Part shown: piece after piece, positions 23,246-36,205 of the stretch | Layout: every line of letters starts with the position of its first letter | How positions within the stretch are numbered: position 1 is the stretch's first letter | Assembly (NCBI GenBank): GCA_002914805.1 | Contig: JXTB01000027.1 | Location: forward strand, 553,751 to 617,750 | Direction: 5' to 3' | Source of the DNA: Parasponia andersonii | Taxonomy: Eukaryota > Streptophyta > Magnoliopsida > Rosales > Cannabaceae | Length of the DNA stretch: 64,000 bases | Notes under the pieces: generated by a model | What the model was told of the DNA's origin: nothing | Databases searched by the model: none | What the model saw: the letters and a program-made list of their open reading frames with translations, nothing else | Position numbers and translations under genes: made by a program

Positions 23246-25270
23246 TGTTGAGATAAGTCAATGATTTGCCATTAATTGAATTGTCTTATATAGAAGATTG
23301 TACAGGTGTACAATTGTATTCACGTTCTCAAACGCAAACCGAATAAAAAAAAATTCTCCAAACCCAGAAAAACATAATAAAAAATAAAATCCAAACCCAG
23401 GTCTTGAGAAGATAACCCACCTCTTAATCTCTCTAACAAATCTTTGAACATCAATTGTCTAGTAAAATTAGATATCCCGTGAATAATTATATGTCTACAG
23501 ATCACTTGTCAAAAATAATTAGTCATTTGTCAATCAATTATCTATTGTGTCGATTCTTAACAATGTAGAAGAAGCCTTAACTGATCAAAGATAGAAAACT
23601 GCAATAAATAAAGAGATGGTCTCCTTGTAGAATAACCAAACCTAGGAGTTCGTGGACCTTCCCACAGAAAAAAAAAAAACAAAAAAAAAAAAACCAGTTA
23701 GATGTTGAGGGATCTTTACTATGAAATACAAAGCTAACGGTACGATCGAATATTTTAAAACAAGATTAGTGATAAAAAGATACATCTAAACTTATGAAAT
23801 TGACTACACTAAAATAGTTGCACATATAGCTAAAATTAACACAATCCAAGTCTTATTATCCTTAGCTGCAAATTTTGACTGACTTTTATAGTCATTTGAT
23901 GTGAAGTACGCATTCCTACATGGTAAACTATCCGAAAAAGTCTACATGGATCTTCCGCCAAGATGCATAGTAACAAAGAAACAAAGTCAAAAAGTATGCA
24001 AGTTGAAAAATCATTATATAGACTGAAGCAATATCCTAAAGTTTGGTTTGGAAGACTCACAAAATCTATAATAGCCTTTGGTTACTAACAGAGCAATTTA
24101 GATCACACCCTATTCTTAAAGAAACGGAATGGAAAAATTACTGTACTCATCATTTATATAGATGATATAGTAGTAACAGGGAATGATCCAGATGAAAAAA
24201 AAGTTTTGCAAGAATACCTGTCTAGAGAATTCAATATGAAAGATCTAGATATCTTAAAGTACTTTTTTGGAATAGAAGTATCGCGATCCAGCAAAGACAT
24301 TTTCTTATCCCAAAGGAAATATATCTTAGATCTGCTTAAAGAAATTGGTATGTCAGTATGTTAACCAGCAGATATACCGATTGAAAAAGGCATGAAATTA
24401 CGTACTAAAATGGATTAAGTCCCAATTGACAAACAGAGATACTTGAGATTTATTGGCAGATTAATATACTTAATATATATGATCAAATCTTCTATATACA
24501 TTGAGTATTGTCAATCAATTTATGTATTCTAGGTGAACAATATATGAATACGGTCATATCCAAGAAAAAGAATTTTATTCTCTAAAAAAAATAGAAGAAC
24601 AAACCATAGATATATATGCAGATGTGAATTGGGTTAGAGATAAGTATGACATACGATCTACTTCAGGGCATTTTACCTTTGTAGATTGTAATCTTGTCAC
24701 TTGAAGGAGCAAAAAACAAAATTTTATTACCTACTCAAAAAGAAAAGTAGAACTTAAAGGAATAGTCCTTCGGATTTGTGAAGGATTGTGGCTAAAATTC
24801 CTCTTACAAGATTTGGGATATTCATCAAATAAACTAATGCGATTATATTGTGATAATAAGTTCGCACATGACATGGCTCATAATCCAATTCATCATAATC
24901 GAACAAAGCATATTCAGGTTGATCAATTTTTTATCGAGGAGAAATTAGGAGAGAAGATTTTGAAATTACCAGAGATTCGATCAGAAGATCAATTGGCTGA
25001 CATTCTTATCAAACTAGTCTTAAATCGAATATTCTAAAAATTCGTGGACAAATTGGGCATAAGCGATATTCATGCACCAATTTGACAAAGAGTGTTGAGA
25101 TAGTCAACAATTTGCCAAATTAATTGTATTGATTGTATCGCCTTATATAGAAGATTGTACAAATGTATACATATTATAAAGATTGTACATGCAAATTTTT
25201 AAAGGGCTAATTTTGTAATTCTAGTTCTATATATATGAAAGACCAATATCCTATTCTAGTTTATAAGTAT
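23246..25270 (+). mobile_element. Ty1/copia fossil with LTR remnants
   Basis: Two LTR-like starts, TGTTGAGATA at 23246 and at 25093, share the following sequence, including CTTATATAGAAGATTGTACA. Between them, plus-strand sequence from about 23880 to 25040 codes for recognisable copia reverse transcriptase and RNase H parts. Examples are a DVKYAFLHG-like stretch near 23900, an ITVLIIYIDD-like region near 24150, and LYCDNKFAHDMAHNP with HIQVDQFFIEEK near 24850-24950. Gag, protease and integrase are not evident. The element is broken in several places and looks old, as its two LTR starts are clearly diverged. The right end of the 3' LTR is approximate. Confidence 0.75.
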
Positions 25271-26064
25271 ATCTATTTATATACTATTTTTAGTTTATGC
25301 ATTGAGTATATTAATTGTTATACTGAGTATATCATATTTTACACATGATATATTCACTAATATGTTAGTCATTTTGCTTTCTCAATTAAAAAATGAATAT
25401 TTACTTAAAATTGGTTTGAAATTTGATCATTTTGTTATAAAACCTAATAATAAAATGCCACTTTCTAAGAAAAGAATTAGTTTGATAGCATTTTTTTTCA
25501 AAGCAATTTATCAAACACTAAACGTCCTACTCAGCTTAATTTCTCACAATTTTATATCTCCACCACATTTTAGTTATCAATTTTTTTAGCAATTTTTTTT
25601 TTCAATTTTATGTAAGTCCTTAAGCATGTTTGGAACATGGACTTTAGAAAGAAAATTTCGAAGAATTTTATCTTCTTTTATTTAGATTTAAGTTACAAAT
25701 GAGGCAAAATTTTTCTAAAATAGATTGGAGCTATATTTGGTGTAACTTTTGAGTACGCACAATTTTCACAGATAGATTAGAAACGAGAAGAGTTTCAAAA
25801 AAAAAAAAAACTTTAGAAAAATATCTTCCTCTTTCATTTTCCTTTGTTTTCTTCCTTACAAATTTCTCCTCCGGAAAAATCCAAATTCATAGCATAGCTT
25901 TAAAATAACGAGAAATTAGTAGATATCTTTTTTGATACTCTATTATAAAATATAAATTTTTTATAGGAATGTTTTGGGTTAAGTCCTACTAACCTGATGT
26001 GATATTTTACCGAAAAAAGAAAAGCACAATTGAATAAAAAAGAATATTTGAAACCAATTTATTT
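25271..26064. other. Non-coding AT-rich stretch
   Basis: No domain-bearing open frame and no clear repeat ends. It may include decayed LTR sequence next to the copia fossil. Confidence 0.4.
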
Positions 26065-26430
26065 ATTTATTAGATAGTATTAATTTTATATATTGTATTT
26101 TGATATTTTGTTTAATTTATACATTATATTTTGGTTAGTTTTAATATTAACACTCAAATTTAAAATCTGTTATACATTTATACTTGACACCAATTTAGAT
26201 TAGCTAATTTGCCAATATTATTTAAGAAACTTATTCTCAGATCAATTTTTATACAGTTTATTGTTAATTTTTTAAAACGATATTTTGTTAAATTAACTGC
26301 TCTAAATTTGTATCAGAGTATATGGATTTGTAATAAATTTCAAATCAAATGATCAATTTTGATAATAACCAAAATATAACGTATAATTTGAACAAGTGAA
26401 AATACAAGGTATAAAAATGATATTATCCAT
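26065..26430. mobile_element. Long-TIR MITE, copy 1 of a neighbouring pair
   Basis: The left arm near 26085-26180 contains TATATTTTGGTTAGTTTTAATATTAAC. The right arm near 26330-26425 contains the reverse form, GATAATAACCAAAATATAACG. The arms are about 100 bases and imperfect. No coding sequence is present. Confidence 0.5.
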
Positions 26431-26439
26431 CTATTTTTT

Positions 26440-26795
26440 TTTGGACATTATCACTTTTATACCCCATATTTATTATTTATTTATTTTTTAGATATTATCA
26501 CTTTTATACCTTGTATTTGATAGCTTGTGTTTTAGTTATTATCAACATTGAGTCCTTAAATTTGAAATATGTTACAAATTTATATCCTGACAGTAATTTA
26601 AAGTAATTATATAAAATTTGATCTGAGAATATATAAATTTATTAAATCATCTTAATAAATTAACTACTCTAAATTAGTGCCCAAATATAAATTTATAATA
26701 GATTTTAAATATGATAATCAATATTAATAATAACCAAAAATCAAAATAAAAATATAAACCGATCAAAATGTCAATATTAATAAAAAAGGATACTA
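26440..26795. mobile_element. Long-TIR MITE, copy 2 of a neighbouring pair
   Basis: Same plan as the neighbour at 26065-26430. The left arm has ATTATCACTTTTATACCTTG and TTTAGTTATTATCAACATTG; the right arm has AATATTAATAATAACCAAAA in reverse. The two elements lie about 10 bases apart and share arm sequence, so they are probably one family inserted side by side or one element duplicated. Confidence 0.5.
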
Positions 26796-28554
26796 TTTTT
26801 TTTTTCTTTTGATCCAGTTATTAGTTTAGTATATGGGAAAGTTAAATAATAAAAGACAAATACTGACTACACATTCGAGAATAATGTAACGACAAAGTTG
26901 AAATAAGAAACTAATTAAAGGTTATGCTAACACCAGTTCGCACGTATTATTGCAAAGACAATTAAAGGGTTGTGATTGAGCAGACACGCGCGTTCGGGCA
27001 AAACAGATCTCAATACTTGTTTTATTTTTTTGTTTGAAATGAAACACATCTCAATACTTAACATTATAATTAGCATTTGAATTTTGTGACACTCTCACAT
27101 CATGTCACAACATTCAAGCAAAGAAAAACACAGAAGTCAGGTCACTGATTCTGATTTGTCAAAATAAGCATAGTCTTGACCCTCTCCATCCTAATCCAGT
27201 CATGCTTTTGGTCTTCAAGTTGAATTCAAAATTTAAACAAAATACAAAACAACTACAACTTGAAATGAGTTTGCCTTAATATGCAAAAAATAAAAACTTA
27301 ACATAATAATTTGTATCTAGATATATTCTTACCTTTCCCAACTCCCTAATTCAATAATCTTACTCTCACTCGGTATAAATATTGAATGTTATAAAACACC
27401 AGTAATATAATATTGAATGTTATAAAACACTAATAATTTCCAACGCCACGATAACATATTAATCTATTATTGGACATTTCTAATTAATAAACTAAATAAA
27501 ATATAAACCACATCCAAGATATAACTATAATTAGTTAGTAAGATATGAACACACGAGATAATAGCATATGAAATATTACTATAATTACCCAGTAAGACCA
27601 CATGAACCCCACCCGATCCTCACCCGAGATAGTGATACTGACATGAATACCAGTAGCCCATAATATTACCCATATTAAATGCTTTTATGTTACTTATATT
27701 ATATAGTCTTTATCCTCGTACGATTGTGGCTGATCAATCTTTTTTCTTTTCTTTCATGGCAAATAAAATAGTAAAGACTTTGCATTAGCAAGCAATTGCC
27801 TACATTACCACTAAAGTAAACGTAAATGCACAATAAACTTTCTATCAAAAAGAAAAAATCATAATAATTGAACGAATCTCCAACTGATCAGCAATTTAAC
27901 GTACAAAAAAGATTTGCCACAAAAAACAGCTACATACGGGAAGGACAAAACTCCATGTTCGACAAATGAATAACTCATGGTCTTTCAGCAAAGTAGTGCA
28001 TTGTAAGATGTAACCTAACAAAAATAACATTTCAGAAACTGCTATTCTTGAAAACTTCCCTTAAGCCTAATAAAATTTAGAGTTTTCATTTCAGCCATGC
28101 AAGTTATCCAACCCAAAAAACCCACGTCTATTCCTTCCAAAAGCAACAATGCAAGGCTCAAGCATGTTCACTAAAATTGAAATATTGGACTCTCCCACCC
28201 ATTGCTTCTCATTCCCTCCATTTCCTTTCCATTCCTTCACTTTCCACTCATTAGCATTTCCTTTACCAATAAGTAAGGATGGCCCAAATGTAAATCAAAA
28301 TTATATAAACCAAAACCAGAGTGACACAAAAAGGTTATTTTCAGCCTATTTTAGCTTTTTTTTTTTTTTTTTTGTCTTTTATATTTTCTTTTTATATGTA
28401 ACCAAGTGAGAAACCTGGTTCTTCTCCTGATCTCTTTTCTTCACCCTTTTAAACTTTTTCTCACTTAAAAGGGTCATAATTACAGGAAACTAACCCATGA
28501 AAATAAGGAAAGTAATACTCAAAAAATGCTTGGCAATTGGCATGCATATTTTCA
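26796..28554. other. Region downstream of the bHLH gene
   Basis: No coding region supported. It is AT-rich with a short duplicated TAATATTGAATGTTATAAAACAC motif near 27380-27440. The part just left of 28555 should hold the 3' untranslated region of the bHLH gene. Confidence 0.45.
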
Positions 28555-29959
28555 CTACTGCTTCGTAGACGACGAAACGTTGCTGGCCATGGCGGGTGAC
28601 CATAAATCAGCACCGTTGGTGTTTGCCACGTGCACGGTGCATTCAACTGGGATCAAGCACAATCCCCTGCTCCTCAGATCCTTTGATTTTCCTTCTCCTC
28701 CTACGACTCCATTTTCACCGCCGCCACCACCCTCCTTATCCTATCGGTTTCAACAAACGTAACAAACAAACAAGTGCCACGTCAGTATTAGCTGTATTAA
28801 ATAGACTGTACAGTCACGGTTCAATTGACCAATAATCCTAGTCACAAGTCACACCCAGTACACGTAAGGACAATCTGGACCGTCCATAACCAATGAGATG
28901 TCTGATACTTACGGGTAATGAAGAAGGCAAGCGTTGCAGGTAAGGGGAGCACAGTACTTGAACCTGTTCTTGCAGAAACCTGATATATCCCATCGCCTCA
29001 TGGAGCACTGATGCCGTATCAGTCTGCCCAAATAGAAAAACGTTTCAATTCCCCAACCATATTCTCAGCCTCAGGACATTTAATATTATTTACACTCCAC
29101 AAACTTTAATTTTTTTTTTAAAAAAGAAAAGATAACTCTTATTTATGTATTTATTTTGTTTTAAAAATGTTAAATTTAAAATTAAATGCAGAAGTTGCAC
29201 CTTCCCAAAGGGTGAAACAAGGTGCTGAAGAGCTGTGATTCTTTCGCCTAGCTTCTCTTTTCTCTTCTTTAACCCAAACAGAAAAAAAAAAAGGCAAAAT
29301 AGATTCAGTCTCATCATGCATGAACTTGATTTTAATAACTTGAATTACGAATAAATAAATGAAAATAATGGGCATGCAACAAATCTAGCTGCTTACCTTA
29401 GCAGGAACATTTGTAGTGGGATTTTCTGTTTTGAACTTTTTAGATGATGTTCTCTGATTTGGAACTATACATGTAGTAGTGGTGACTGTACTCGCACATT
29501 GAACAGATTCTTGGTTCGACCCATTTCGCTTTCTCTGAAAAAAAGTTTTTTTTTTAAAAAAAATGAAGCATTAATCGATTACAGAAGAGAGATTACGAAA
29601 CTAAATACATAAACTAAAACAATAAATCAATAACTGACATTCGATTCAGACATGGTGCTAACACTGTTGTTGTTACTCGAAGAAGCAGAGGACGACGAGT
29701 CACTGCAAGTAACCCCCGATTTCTGAGTCGACCCGGAGAAAGCTCTCTCTCCTCTGTTCGGAAACTTTTCAAAACAGAGCATTCTGGGCGTTTTCTCCGC
29801 GGAAAAAAGAGACGCATTATTATTGTTATTATTATTACACCTGAAAATCTGGTTCACATCGAGACCCAAAACGTTGTCGTCCGCGAACAGCAACTGAGAA
29901 AAGCTAGTCCCACCTGTGACCGAAAGATTATCACAGTCGAAACGCTCGCTTTTTGCCAT
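28555..29959 (-). CDS. bHLH transcription factor (bHLH113-like), 5 exons
   Basis: Nuclear transcription factor. Five exons with GT-AG borders, all in phase 0: 29639-29959, 29397-29534, 29201-29266, 28913-29023, 28555-28740, giving 273 residues. The N-terminus has the clade motif [17 protein letters not shown] (about residues 20-36) and an Asn run. The bHLH region spans exons 3-4: [22 protein letters not shown], then [24 protein letters not shown] and the conserved SPYL tail. The basic region lacks the usual His-Glu-Arg set, as known for the non-E-box-binding plant clade around bHLH68/110/113/123. The C-terminus has [12 protein letters not shown] and [15 protein letters not shown], also typical of this clade. 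An ATG eight codons upstream (29983) is in frame; I chose the internal one because MAKSERF starts the conserved part. Assignment to bHLH113 within the clade is tentative. Confidence 0.9.
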
Positions 29960-32900
29960 TAATACCTCCAGAGTTTTGAGCACCCAGTACCAAACTTTTT
30001 TCTAAGCCCTTTTAGTAAGCTCGGAAACCAGAGAGTAGAGTGGACCACCGGGAAAAGTAATCGAAAGACAAAAGGAGTAGAAAACTGAAGAGAGAGCAAC
30101 GTAAGTTACTGTTTAGTAAGAGAAGAGATAGTAGGTCATATGACTTTTTCCTTGGGTCTGTTTTTACTTTCAAGCGCGCGCTTTTTTGGCTCAAGAGAGG
30201 AGCTTTTGGCTCTGTGAAACGAGTGGAAGGAGGATTAGTAGTACTAAAGTGCAATGTTGGGTTCAGGTCCTGAGGAGGTGGACTGGCTCTGGCTCTGGCT
30301 GGGGTTTCCAAGGCCTCTTTGGCTTTGGTTTTCGGCGTTTCTCGGTCAAACACACCGCGCCCGAGAAAACCGTGGTTTCAATCTCCAACGCACTGAGCCC
30401 TAACCCCAACTCCAACCGGAACCTAAATGCCCTTACCGTCGTCCATTTATTTCAATCGAGTTTGCCTGTTGTTCATTCAACTAAAAACAATATAAATTAA
30501 AAACTTATGTTTGAATTGATTTGGGCCCACCCAAAGATAGTACACACGTCAAGTCGAGCCCTACTGATCGTATTAATCACGGACGACATTGATGCCACTT
30601 GATGGGACCTCAGTTCGGCTTAGCCGCGATTATTAATTGCCATTCGACTTCGGCGCGTGTGAATAGCGTACAGAATGTATAGACTGAGACTCCGCTTTTT
30701 GTGTTTACTTTTTTATTTCGGGAAAAAGTCAGAAATGATGACCTCCTCCCTGTAGTCCATGTGGCAATTTGCCTGGGACCCATAATCGAACTTGTACAAG
30801 ATTGTGGGCTCCGGGTCCACATGATCATATCCCAGGCTCCCCCTTTTAACAAGCTGAGCTGACTGCTGAGTAAATAGACCAGGCAACACAACACAAACGC
30901 AAGCATGCAACTGACTTTTGAAAGTGTGGATCAAAAATTTTGGACCATATCAGATATATTAGGTGTGTTTTAACTTTTACTACGAAAAAAATTAATCAAG
31001 GTCGAAATTTGGTTATACTTGCCACACAATAACGTATTTCGTACATTTCTTATTGTTTCCGGAATAGAGAAGAGAACCATGCCAAAATTAGTTTATATAA
31101 AACCGTTGAGAAGTGTGAAAATCCAGAAGGTGAGCATATAAGTATATATGATGTGACATATTCTAATGAAGTGAGGTGTTTTATTTGAGTGAGAAGTGAG
31201 AAAAGGTTATTAGGTGGCATACAAAGGAAGGAGAAAAGACATAATTCTTGGCGGTTTCATAAAAGAAGAAGATAGTACGTGGGGAAGATCTATGGGGTTT
31301 GGTGAGATAGAGAGACACGACAGTCAAGACGCCATTTCCGACATTTGCTTCATCGCATGCTGCGTCCTCCGACACCTCGTTGCTTATTGTGCCTTCTCTC
31401 TCGCTCTCTCTCTCATCCCACTTTATTCGATGCCTCCTTCGGCTTAACATTATGTTAGTTCAATTAATTAGAGTATTATTCCCTCTTTTACCATTCTAAT
31501 TCAGTCCATTAGCTGCTGCTGCTGCTACTACTACTAGAAGCCCAACAAACTCTGTAGAAGCCCAAATCTACCTTGAGAGTTGGAGCCCAGCCCAACAGAC
31601 AGCAATGGCTCGGTAGCCATATAGCACTTTTTAAGATGATGTATTATCTTTCGAGTCAACGAAGATAGAGGTTAATTTAATATATATAACGATAGACATT
31701 ATTATCTGTCTATATCTTTGTATCTATAATATCAATTCCATACATAATGTACATACATAGTAGTTTATTTCAATTCTATTTCTTGTCAGGAGTAAAATTC
31801 TCCTTTTTTGAAATTGATTTGGGTGGGACAAATAAGAAACAGAACAGACTTTTTGCCATAATAATAATAATAATAATAAAGGTAAAAATTATAGCAAAGA
31901 AAATGACTATCGTAAATACTTAGTTGATTCCTATCAGTGGTACTGTTTTTTTTTTTTTAAATCTAAAGCTACTAAGGAAGTAGATCCATAGTAACAACAT
32001 ACCAACAACAACGCATTCTTTCTCCGTCATTCAATAGTGCAGCTGCTGCTCGGTACAAACAAAAGAGAACAACCACATCAGAGAAACTTGATTGATTCAG
32101 ATATCCTATGATATGGGAGCGAAAACACTAAAACATTGACTACATGCAATGTGATATTGCGTGTTTGAAACAATAAACCGAGTGCAACCTCATGTTACTA
32201 AAGCCACTGAATAGAACTCCCACAAGTCTGGTTTCACAAACCATGTATAAACCAAAACCAACTTCAAGAACTCTTGTTGATGAAGGAACTTCACTAATAG
32301 TTAAACTTTTCTCATACGAGCATATCTCCAACTAACCTTCCTCCATTGTAAGATTATAACATGGGAAACAAAAGTCATCTAAAATCCATGTGTAGGAAAG
32401 CATGGGGTCAAAAACTTGGGAGTTTCCCTATTCTCAAAAGTAGCTAGAAACAATAGTTACGTGCGACCTGAACAGAGCTTTAATTTCAATTTGAGTGATC
32501 CAAGGCATCAAAACTGGTGTCACTGATGGCTCTAAACTATAGTAACTGTTTTCCAAACTGTACTAACCAACCCTCACGAGCAAATGTGATTATCAGGTGC
32601 AGCAGAAAAGAGACAAAGCATAAGGAAATATCTAGAAGTATCATCCTTTTCAGTCCTGAACTTACCAAACGACTACTAATAACACACATCCTCTAGGGTG
32701 GGGATCTTATTCGAGATACACTCTTACTACGGTAAAATTAATTCGAAATTTCTATCTCTGCTCCCACTTATTTAAGCAAATTAACTTATTTAATTACATC
32801 GAGTGTATGTGAAATTGAGCACATCTATTAGCGGTCTTCAGCCTCATTCACGCATGCTCCACTAAACAACCATATATAATAAATGGCTTGGAAAATCAAT

Positions 32901-34000
32901 CTCCTACAACGTAGAGAAGGTCACAACTCACACGGCACTTGTAAAGCGGTTTAGAGAGCTATATTGAGCTAAACCAACCAGCTTGATCTTAGCAACTTTC
33001 AACTAAGCTCAATCCCAAGTCTGTTGGATAAAGATTAATTCAGTATTAAGACAAGCTTAAATCACTACGCAACTGCACTAGCCAAGCCAAGGGACGCTAA
33101 AGAAAACATATCAAATCTATCTCCTAAATTCCAGACCATAAGGTCTCTAATTCTTTTGTAACATCCTCTGACAGCATGTACCTTTTAAGGATTTATTCTC
33201 ATTCAGTACAAATCCATAGTGGACGGCACATAGAAATATATAACAAACAATACGAAAAAGCCTTGAGCCTGAGTGTTATAAATTCACGATCTAAGTGTCC
33301 ATGCACTTAGGATGATAGTTGAAAAAAGTGAGATAGTAGTTGGTCCTACAACATTAACTTGAAACAATGACAATCTAACAGCTAATCAGCAACCACGGAA
33401 ATCTTGACACGTTGATTGTATTTCATTGTACTAATCGTGTTACGTCGCAGTGCTCTAAAGATCAACCTTGTAAAAAGAAAAAGGAATACACTTAAACATG
33501 CTCTGAAACTATTTGTTGGGGAAAGATGAAGTGGGTCACATGAAAGAACCCGGAATGAAAAACTAGCATTATACATAAACAAAACTTTACAATCCAAAAA
33601 ATTACTCATCATTTCAATCTAGCTAGGACATTAAGGATGTTTTACATCGTATATCATACTACGTAATCCATTTTTGTATAGCTTCAGCCTCAAATACCAT
33701 ATTCTAGCTATAAACTGAAGCAAGCAACCAAGTGCGTAAAGGAACCAACCAAAATACTGCTTCTAACCGTAACCCTTCTATTCCATAATGCACTATAAAT
33801 CCATGATTGAAGAATTGGACAAATGTAATCATCATACCTTAAAGACAAACGCTATTATTGGATCATAGAACAACTAATCCTCGAGTGTACAAGAGCTCAA
33901 ATTAGAGGGGAAAAAAAAAAAAAAAAAAAAAAAAAGAGGAATGTGAGTCCACCAGTACTCTTTTAGACAAAATAACAAACAGTTGGCAGGCATGTAGACT
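29960..34000. other. Upstream of bHLH and gene-poor spacer
   Basis: The first 400 bases upstream of the bHLH start should contain its leader and promoter; TC/GA-rich patches are seen near 30060-30130. The remainder (30.5-34.0 kb) has no supported gene. Seen there: a short GA/CT tract near 31400, a CTG/CTA trinucleotide run near 31512-31536, an ATA run at 31859-31879 and a poly(A) tract at 33910-33935. The short open frames lack domains, splice partners or codon bias. Confidence 0.45.
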
Positions 34001-34363
34001 TTAGTCGTAGCAAACCTCCTTCAGCTTATCCGCGGCCGACTGATCCACCGAATACTGCAAAAACATTATAATAAACAATCATAACTCACAATTTTGGTCC
34101 CACAAAATCATATATGTACATATATGTATATATACACATGCATTGAGAGAGAGTAAAGAGATTGGGACCTTGTTGAGGACCCAGATGGAATGACTGTAGG
34201 CTCTGTGGAAGAGCTCGTCGAGGGCATTGGTGTCGCCAGCGTCGACTTCTCTGTAATTGACAAAATTCTCGCGAGCGTACTTTGCGTAATAAGGTCTGGT
34301 CTCCTTCGGTAATCGCCTCACCAGCCTCAGAACCTCTCCGTACACTCTCAACGCTTTCTCCAT
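34001..34363 (-). CDS. LYR-motif protein, LYRM9-like, 2 exons
   Basis: A small complex-1-LYR family protein, expected in the mitochondrial matrix, where relatives bind acyl carrier protein and help assemble iron-sulphur or respiratory complexes. Exons 34169-34363 and 34001-34054 join in phase 0 at AACAAG/TATTCG to give 82 residues. The N-terminal helix ALRVYGEVLRLVRRLP stands where family members have the L-Y-R motif. It is followed by YYAKYARENFVNYREVDA and a C-terminal helix ending IWVLNKY, the layout of human LYRM9 (78 residues). The canonical LYR tripeptide is replaced by V-Y-G, so ligand binding by that motif is uncertain. No introns, breaks or repeats disturb it. The start is the only in-frame ATG at the family position. 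Confidence 0.85.
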
Positions 34364-34660
34364 TTTTTTTTTTTTTTTTTTTAATTTCCCCGGTCTAACT
34401 CTGTCTAAGCTACACCGTCTTACCAGCCCGTTAACGAATATTTATAATTAGTGACCTTTTCTAAAAATAAAAATAAAAAAGGATTAATTTTTACACTTAT
34501 TTAATAAATGATTGTTTTATAATTTTATTTTGATAAATAGCCCTTATTAGTTGATCTATTTTTTTATAAAGCAAATCAATTTTTTGAAAAATAAATTAAT
34601 ATACTTAGTTATACTAAATATGAAAAACGACTATTTTGTAAATAATTTTGAAAGTTCAGT
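34364..34660. promoter_or_regulatory. Upstream of the LYRM9-like gene
   Basis: A poly(T) tract (minus-strand poly(A) sense) directly precedes the start codon at 34365-34382, followed by AT-rich sequence merging into the tandem array. No specific promoter motif claimed. Confidence 0.35.
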
Positions 34661-36135
34661 TATTTCTGATTTACCGTTAACTAATTTGGTTACCAGTTTT
34701 AAATTACCAATTTAATTATGAGTTATCGATTATAAAATTGGTTATTAGTTATTGATTATTAGTAACAAGTCAACTTAGGAATTAGAAACTAGAAATTACT
34801 CCTTCAAATTAATATTATTCGTAACTAGTAAAAACTAAAGACAAAAGGAAAGGAAGTTGGAAAGGGAGAAAAAAAGGAAAAGAAAATAGAATAAAGAAAT
34901 TAAATTAAAAAAGAAAAACCAAAATGGAACAAAAAAACAAAAAAAAAGTTGAAAAAAAATACTAATTTTTGGTTATCATTATGGTTATTAGTTTCTAGCT
35001 CTGGATTATAATTTTTAGTTAATACATTCATTTTGATTATTAGTTTCTGATTTACCATTAGCTAATTTGGTTATCAGTTATAAATTACTAATTTAATTAT
35101 GAATTACTAATTACCGGAATAATTATTAGTTACCAATTATAAGATTGGTCAATTACTAGTTACTAGTTATCAATAATAAGTCAATTTAGAAATTAGAAAC
35201 TAGTAACTACTCCTTCAAATTAATATTATTGGTAACTAGTAAAAAATAAAGACAAAAGGAAAAGTAGTTAGAAAAGGAGAAAAAAAAAAGAAAATAAAAT
35301 AAAAGAAGTAAAATGACTTAAAAAAAAGAAACTAAAACGGAACAAAAAACAAAAAAAGAGTTGAAAAAAATTACGAGTTTCCGATTATCATTTTAATTGC
35401 TAGTTTCTAGCTCTAGATTATAATTTCTAGTAGGATATTCATTTTGGTTACTAGCTTGTTTCTGCATCAGCTAATTTGGTTACTGGTTATAAATTATGAT
35501 TATTAATTATCAATTACAAGCATAGTTATTGGTTATCAGTTACAAGATTGCTTAAGAAAATAGAAGTAAAATGAATGAAAAAAGAAAAAACTAAAAAGAA
35601 ATAAAAAACAAAAAAAAAGTTGAAAAAATTACTAATTTTTGGTTACCATTTTAGTTACTATTTTCTAATTAGTATTTTAATTTTTAATTTCTAGCTCTAA
35701 ATTCTAATTTATAGTTAGCCCATTCATTTTGGTTAGAAGAAGTAAAATGAATGAAAGAAAGAAAAAAACTAAAAAGGAACAAAAAAAAAAAGTTATTGAT
35801 TACTAGTTTCTAATTTATCATCGACTGCTTTAGTTATTGGTTATAAATTACCAATTCCATTATGAGTTATCAATTACAAGAATAGTTATTGATTATTGAT
35901 TATAAAATTAGTTACTAGTTAATGATTATCAATAATTAGTCAATTTAGAAACTAGAAACTAATAATTAATTCTTCAAATTAATATTATTGGTAACTAGTA
36001 AAAAATAAATACAGGAGAAAAAATAGTTGGAAAAGAGAAAAGAAAAAGAAAAGAAAGTAAAAGTAAAATGAATGAAAAAATAAAAACTAATAGGAACAAA
36101 AAAAAAAAGGTTGAAAAAAAATTGAAAAGAAAACT
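34660..36135. repeat. Degenerate tandem array, units about 0.3-0.41 kb
   Basis: A unit made of TAGTTACTAGTTATTGATTA-like strings, then CCTTCAAATTAATATTATT, then an A-rich AGAAAAAGAAAA block ending AAAAAAGTTGAAAAAA recurs about four times. Unit starts are at about 34660, 35070, 35455 (shortened) and 35790. CCTTCAAATT falls at 34801 and 35212 (period 411), with a third hit near 35971. There is no coding sequence. The right end abuts a tRNA-like sequence at 36134-36205. Confidence 0.75.
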
Positions 36136-36205
36136 TGGAGGGATTCGGACCCTTAATTTGATTTAGGGCTAACAAACAAAACCACTAAGCCATCAAGGTC
36201 TAAGA
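36134..36205 (-). mobile_element. tRNA-like SINE head or tRNA relic
   Basis: On the minus strand, TGGCTTAGTGGT (36181-36192) matches a tRNA A box. GGTCCGAATCC (36141-36151) matches a B box, about 30 bases further on. Both fit a polymerase III internal promoter. The cloverleaf is incomplete, so a SINE head or decayed tRNA is more likely than a functional tRNA gene. The poly(T)-rich sequence that follows on the minus strand is the start of the tandem array. Confidence 0.5.

Noticed and set aside
30012-30500. Overlapping frames of about 100 codons on both strands upstream of the bHLH gene
   Set aside because: GC-richer leader/promoter sequence gives open frames by chance; no domain or splice partner.
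36134-36205. Functional tRNA gene
   Set aside because: A and B boxes are present but a complete acceptor stem and anticodon arm could not be drawn by eye.
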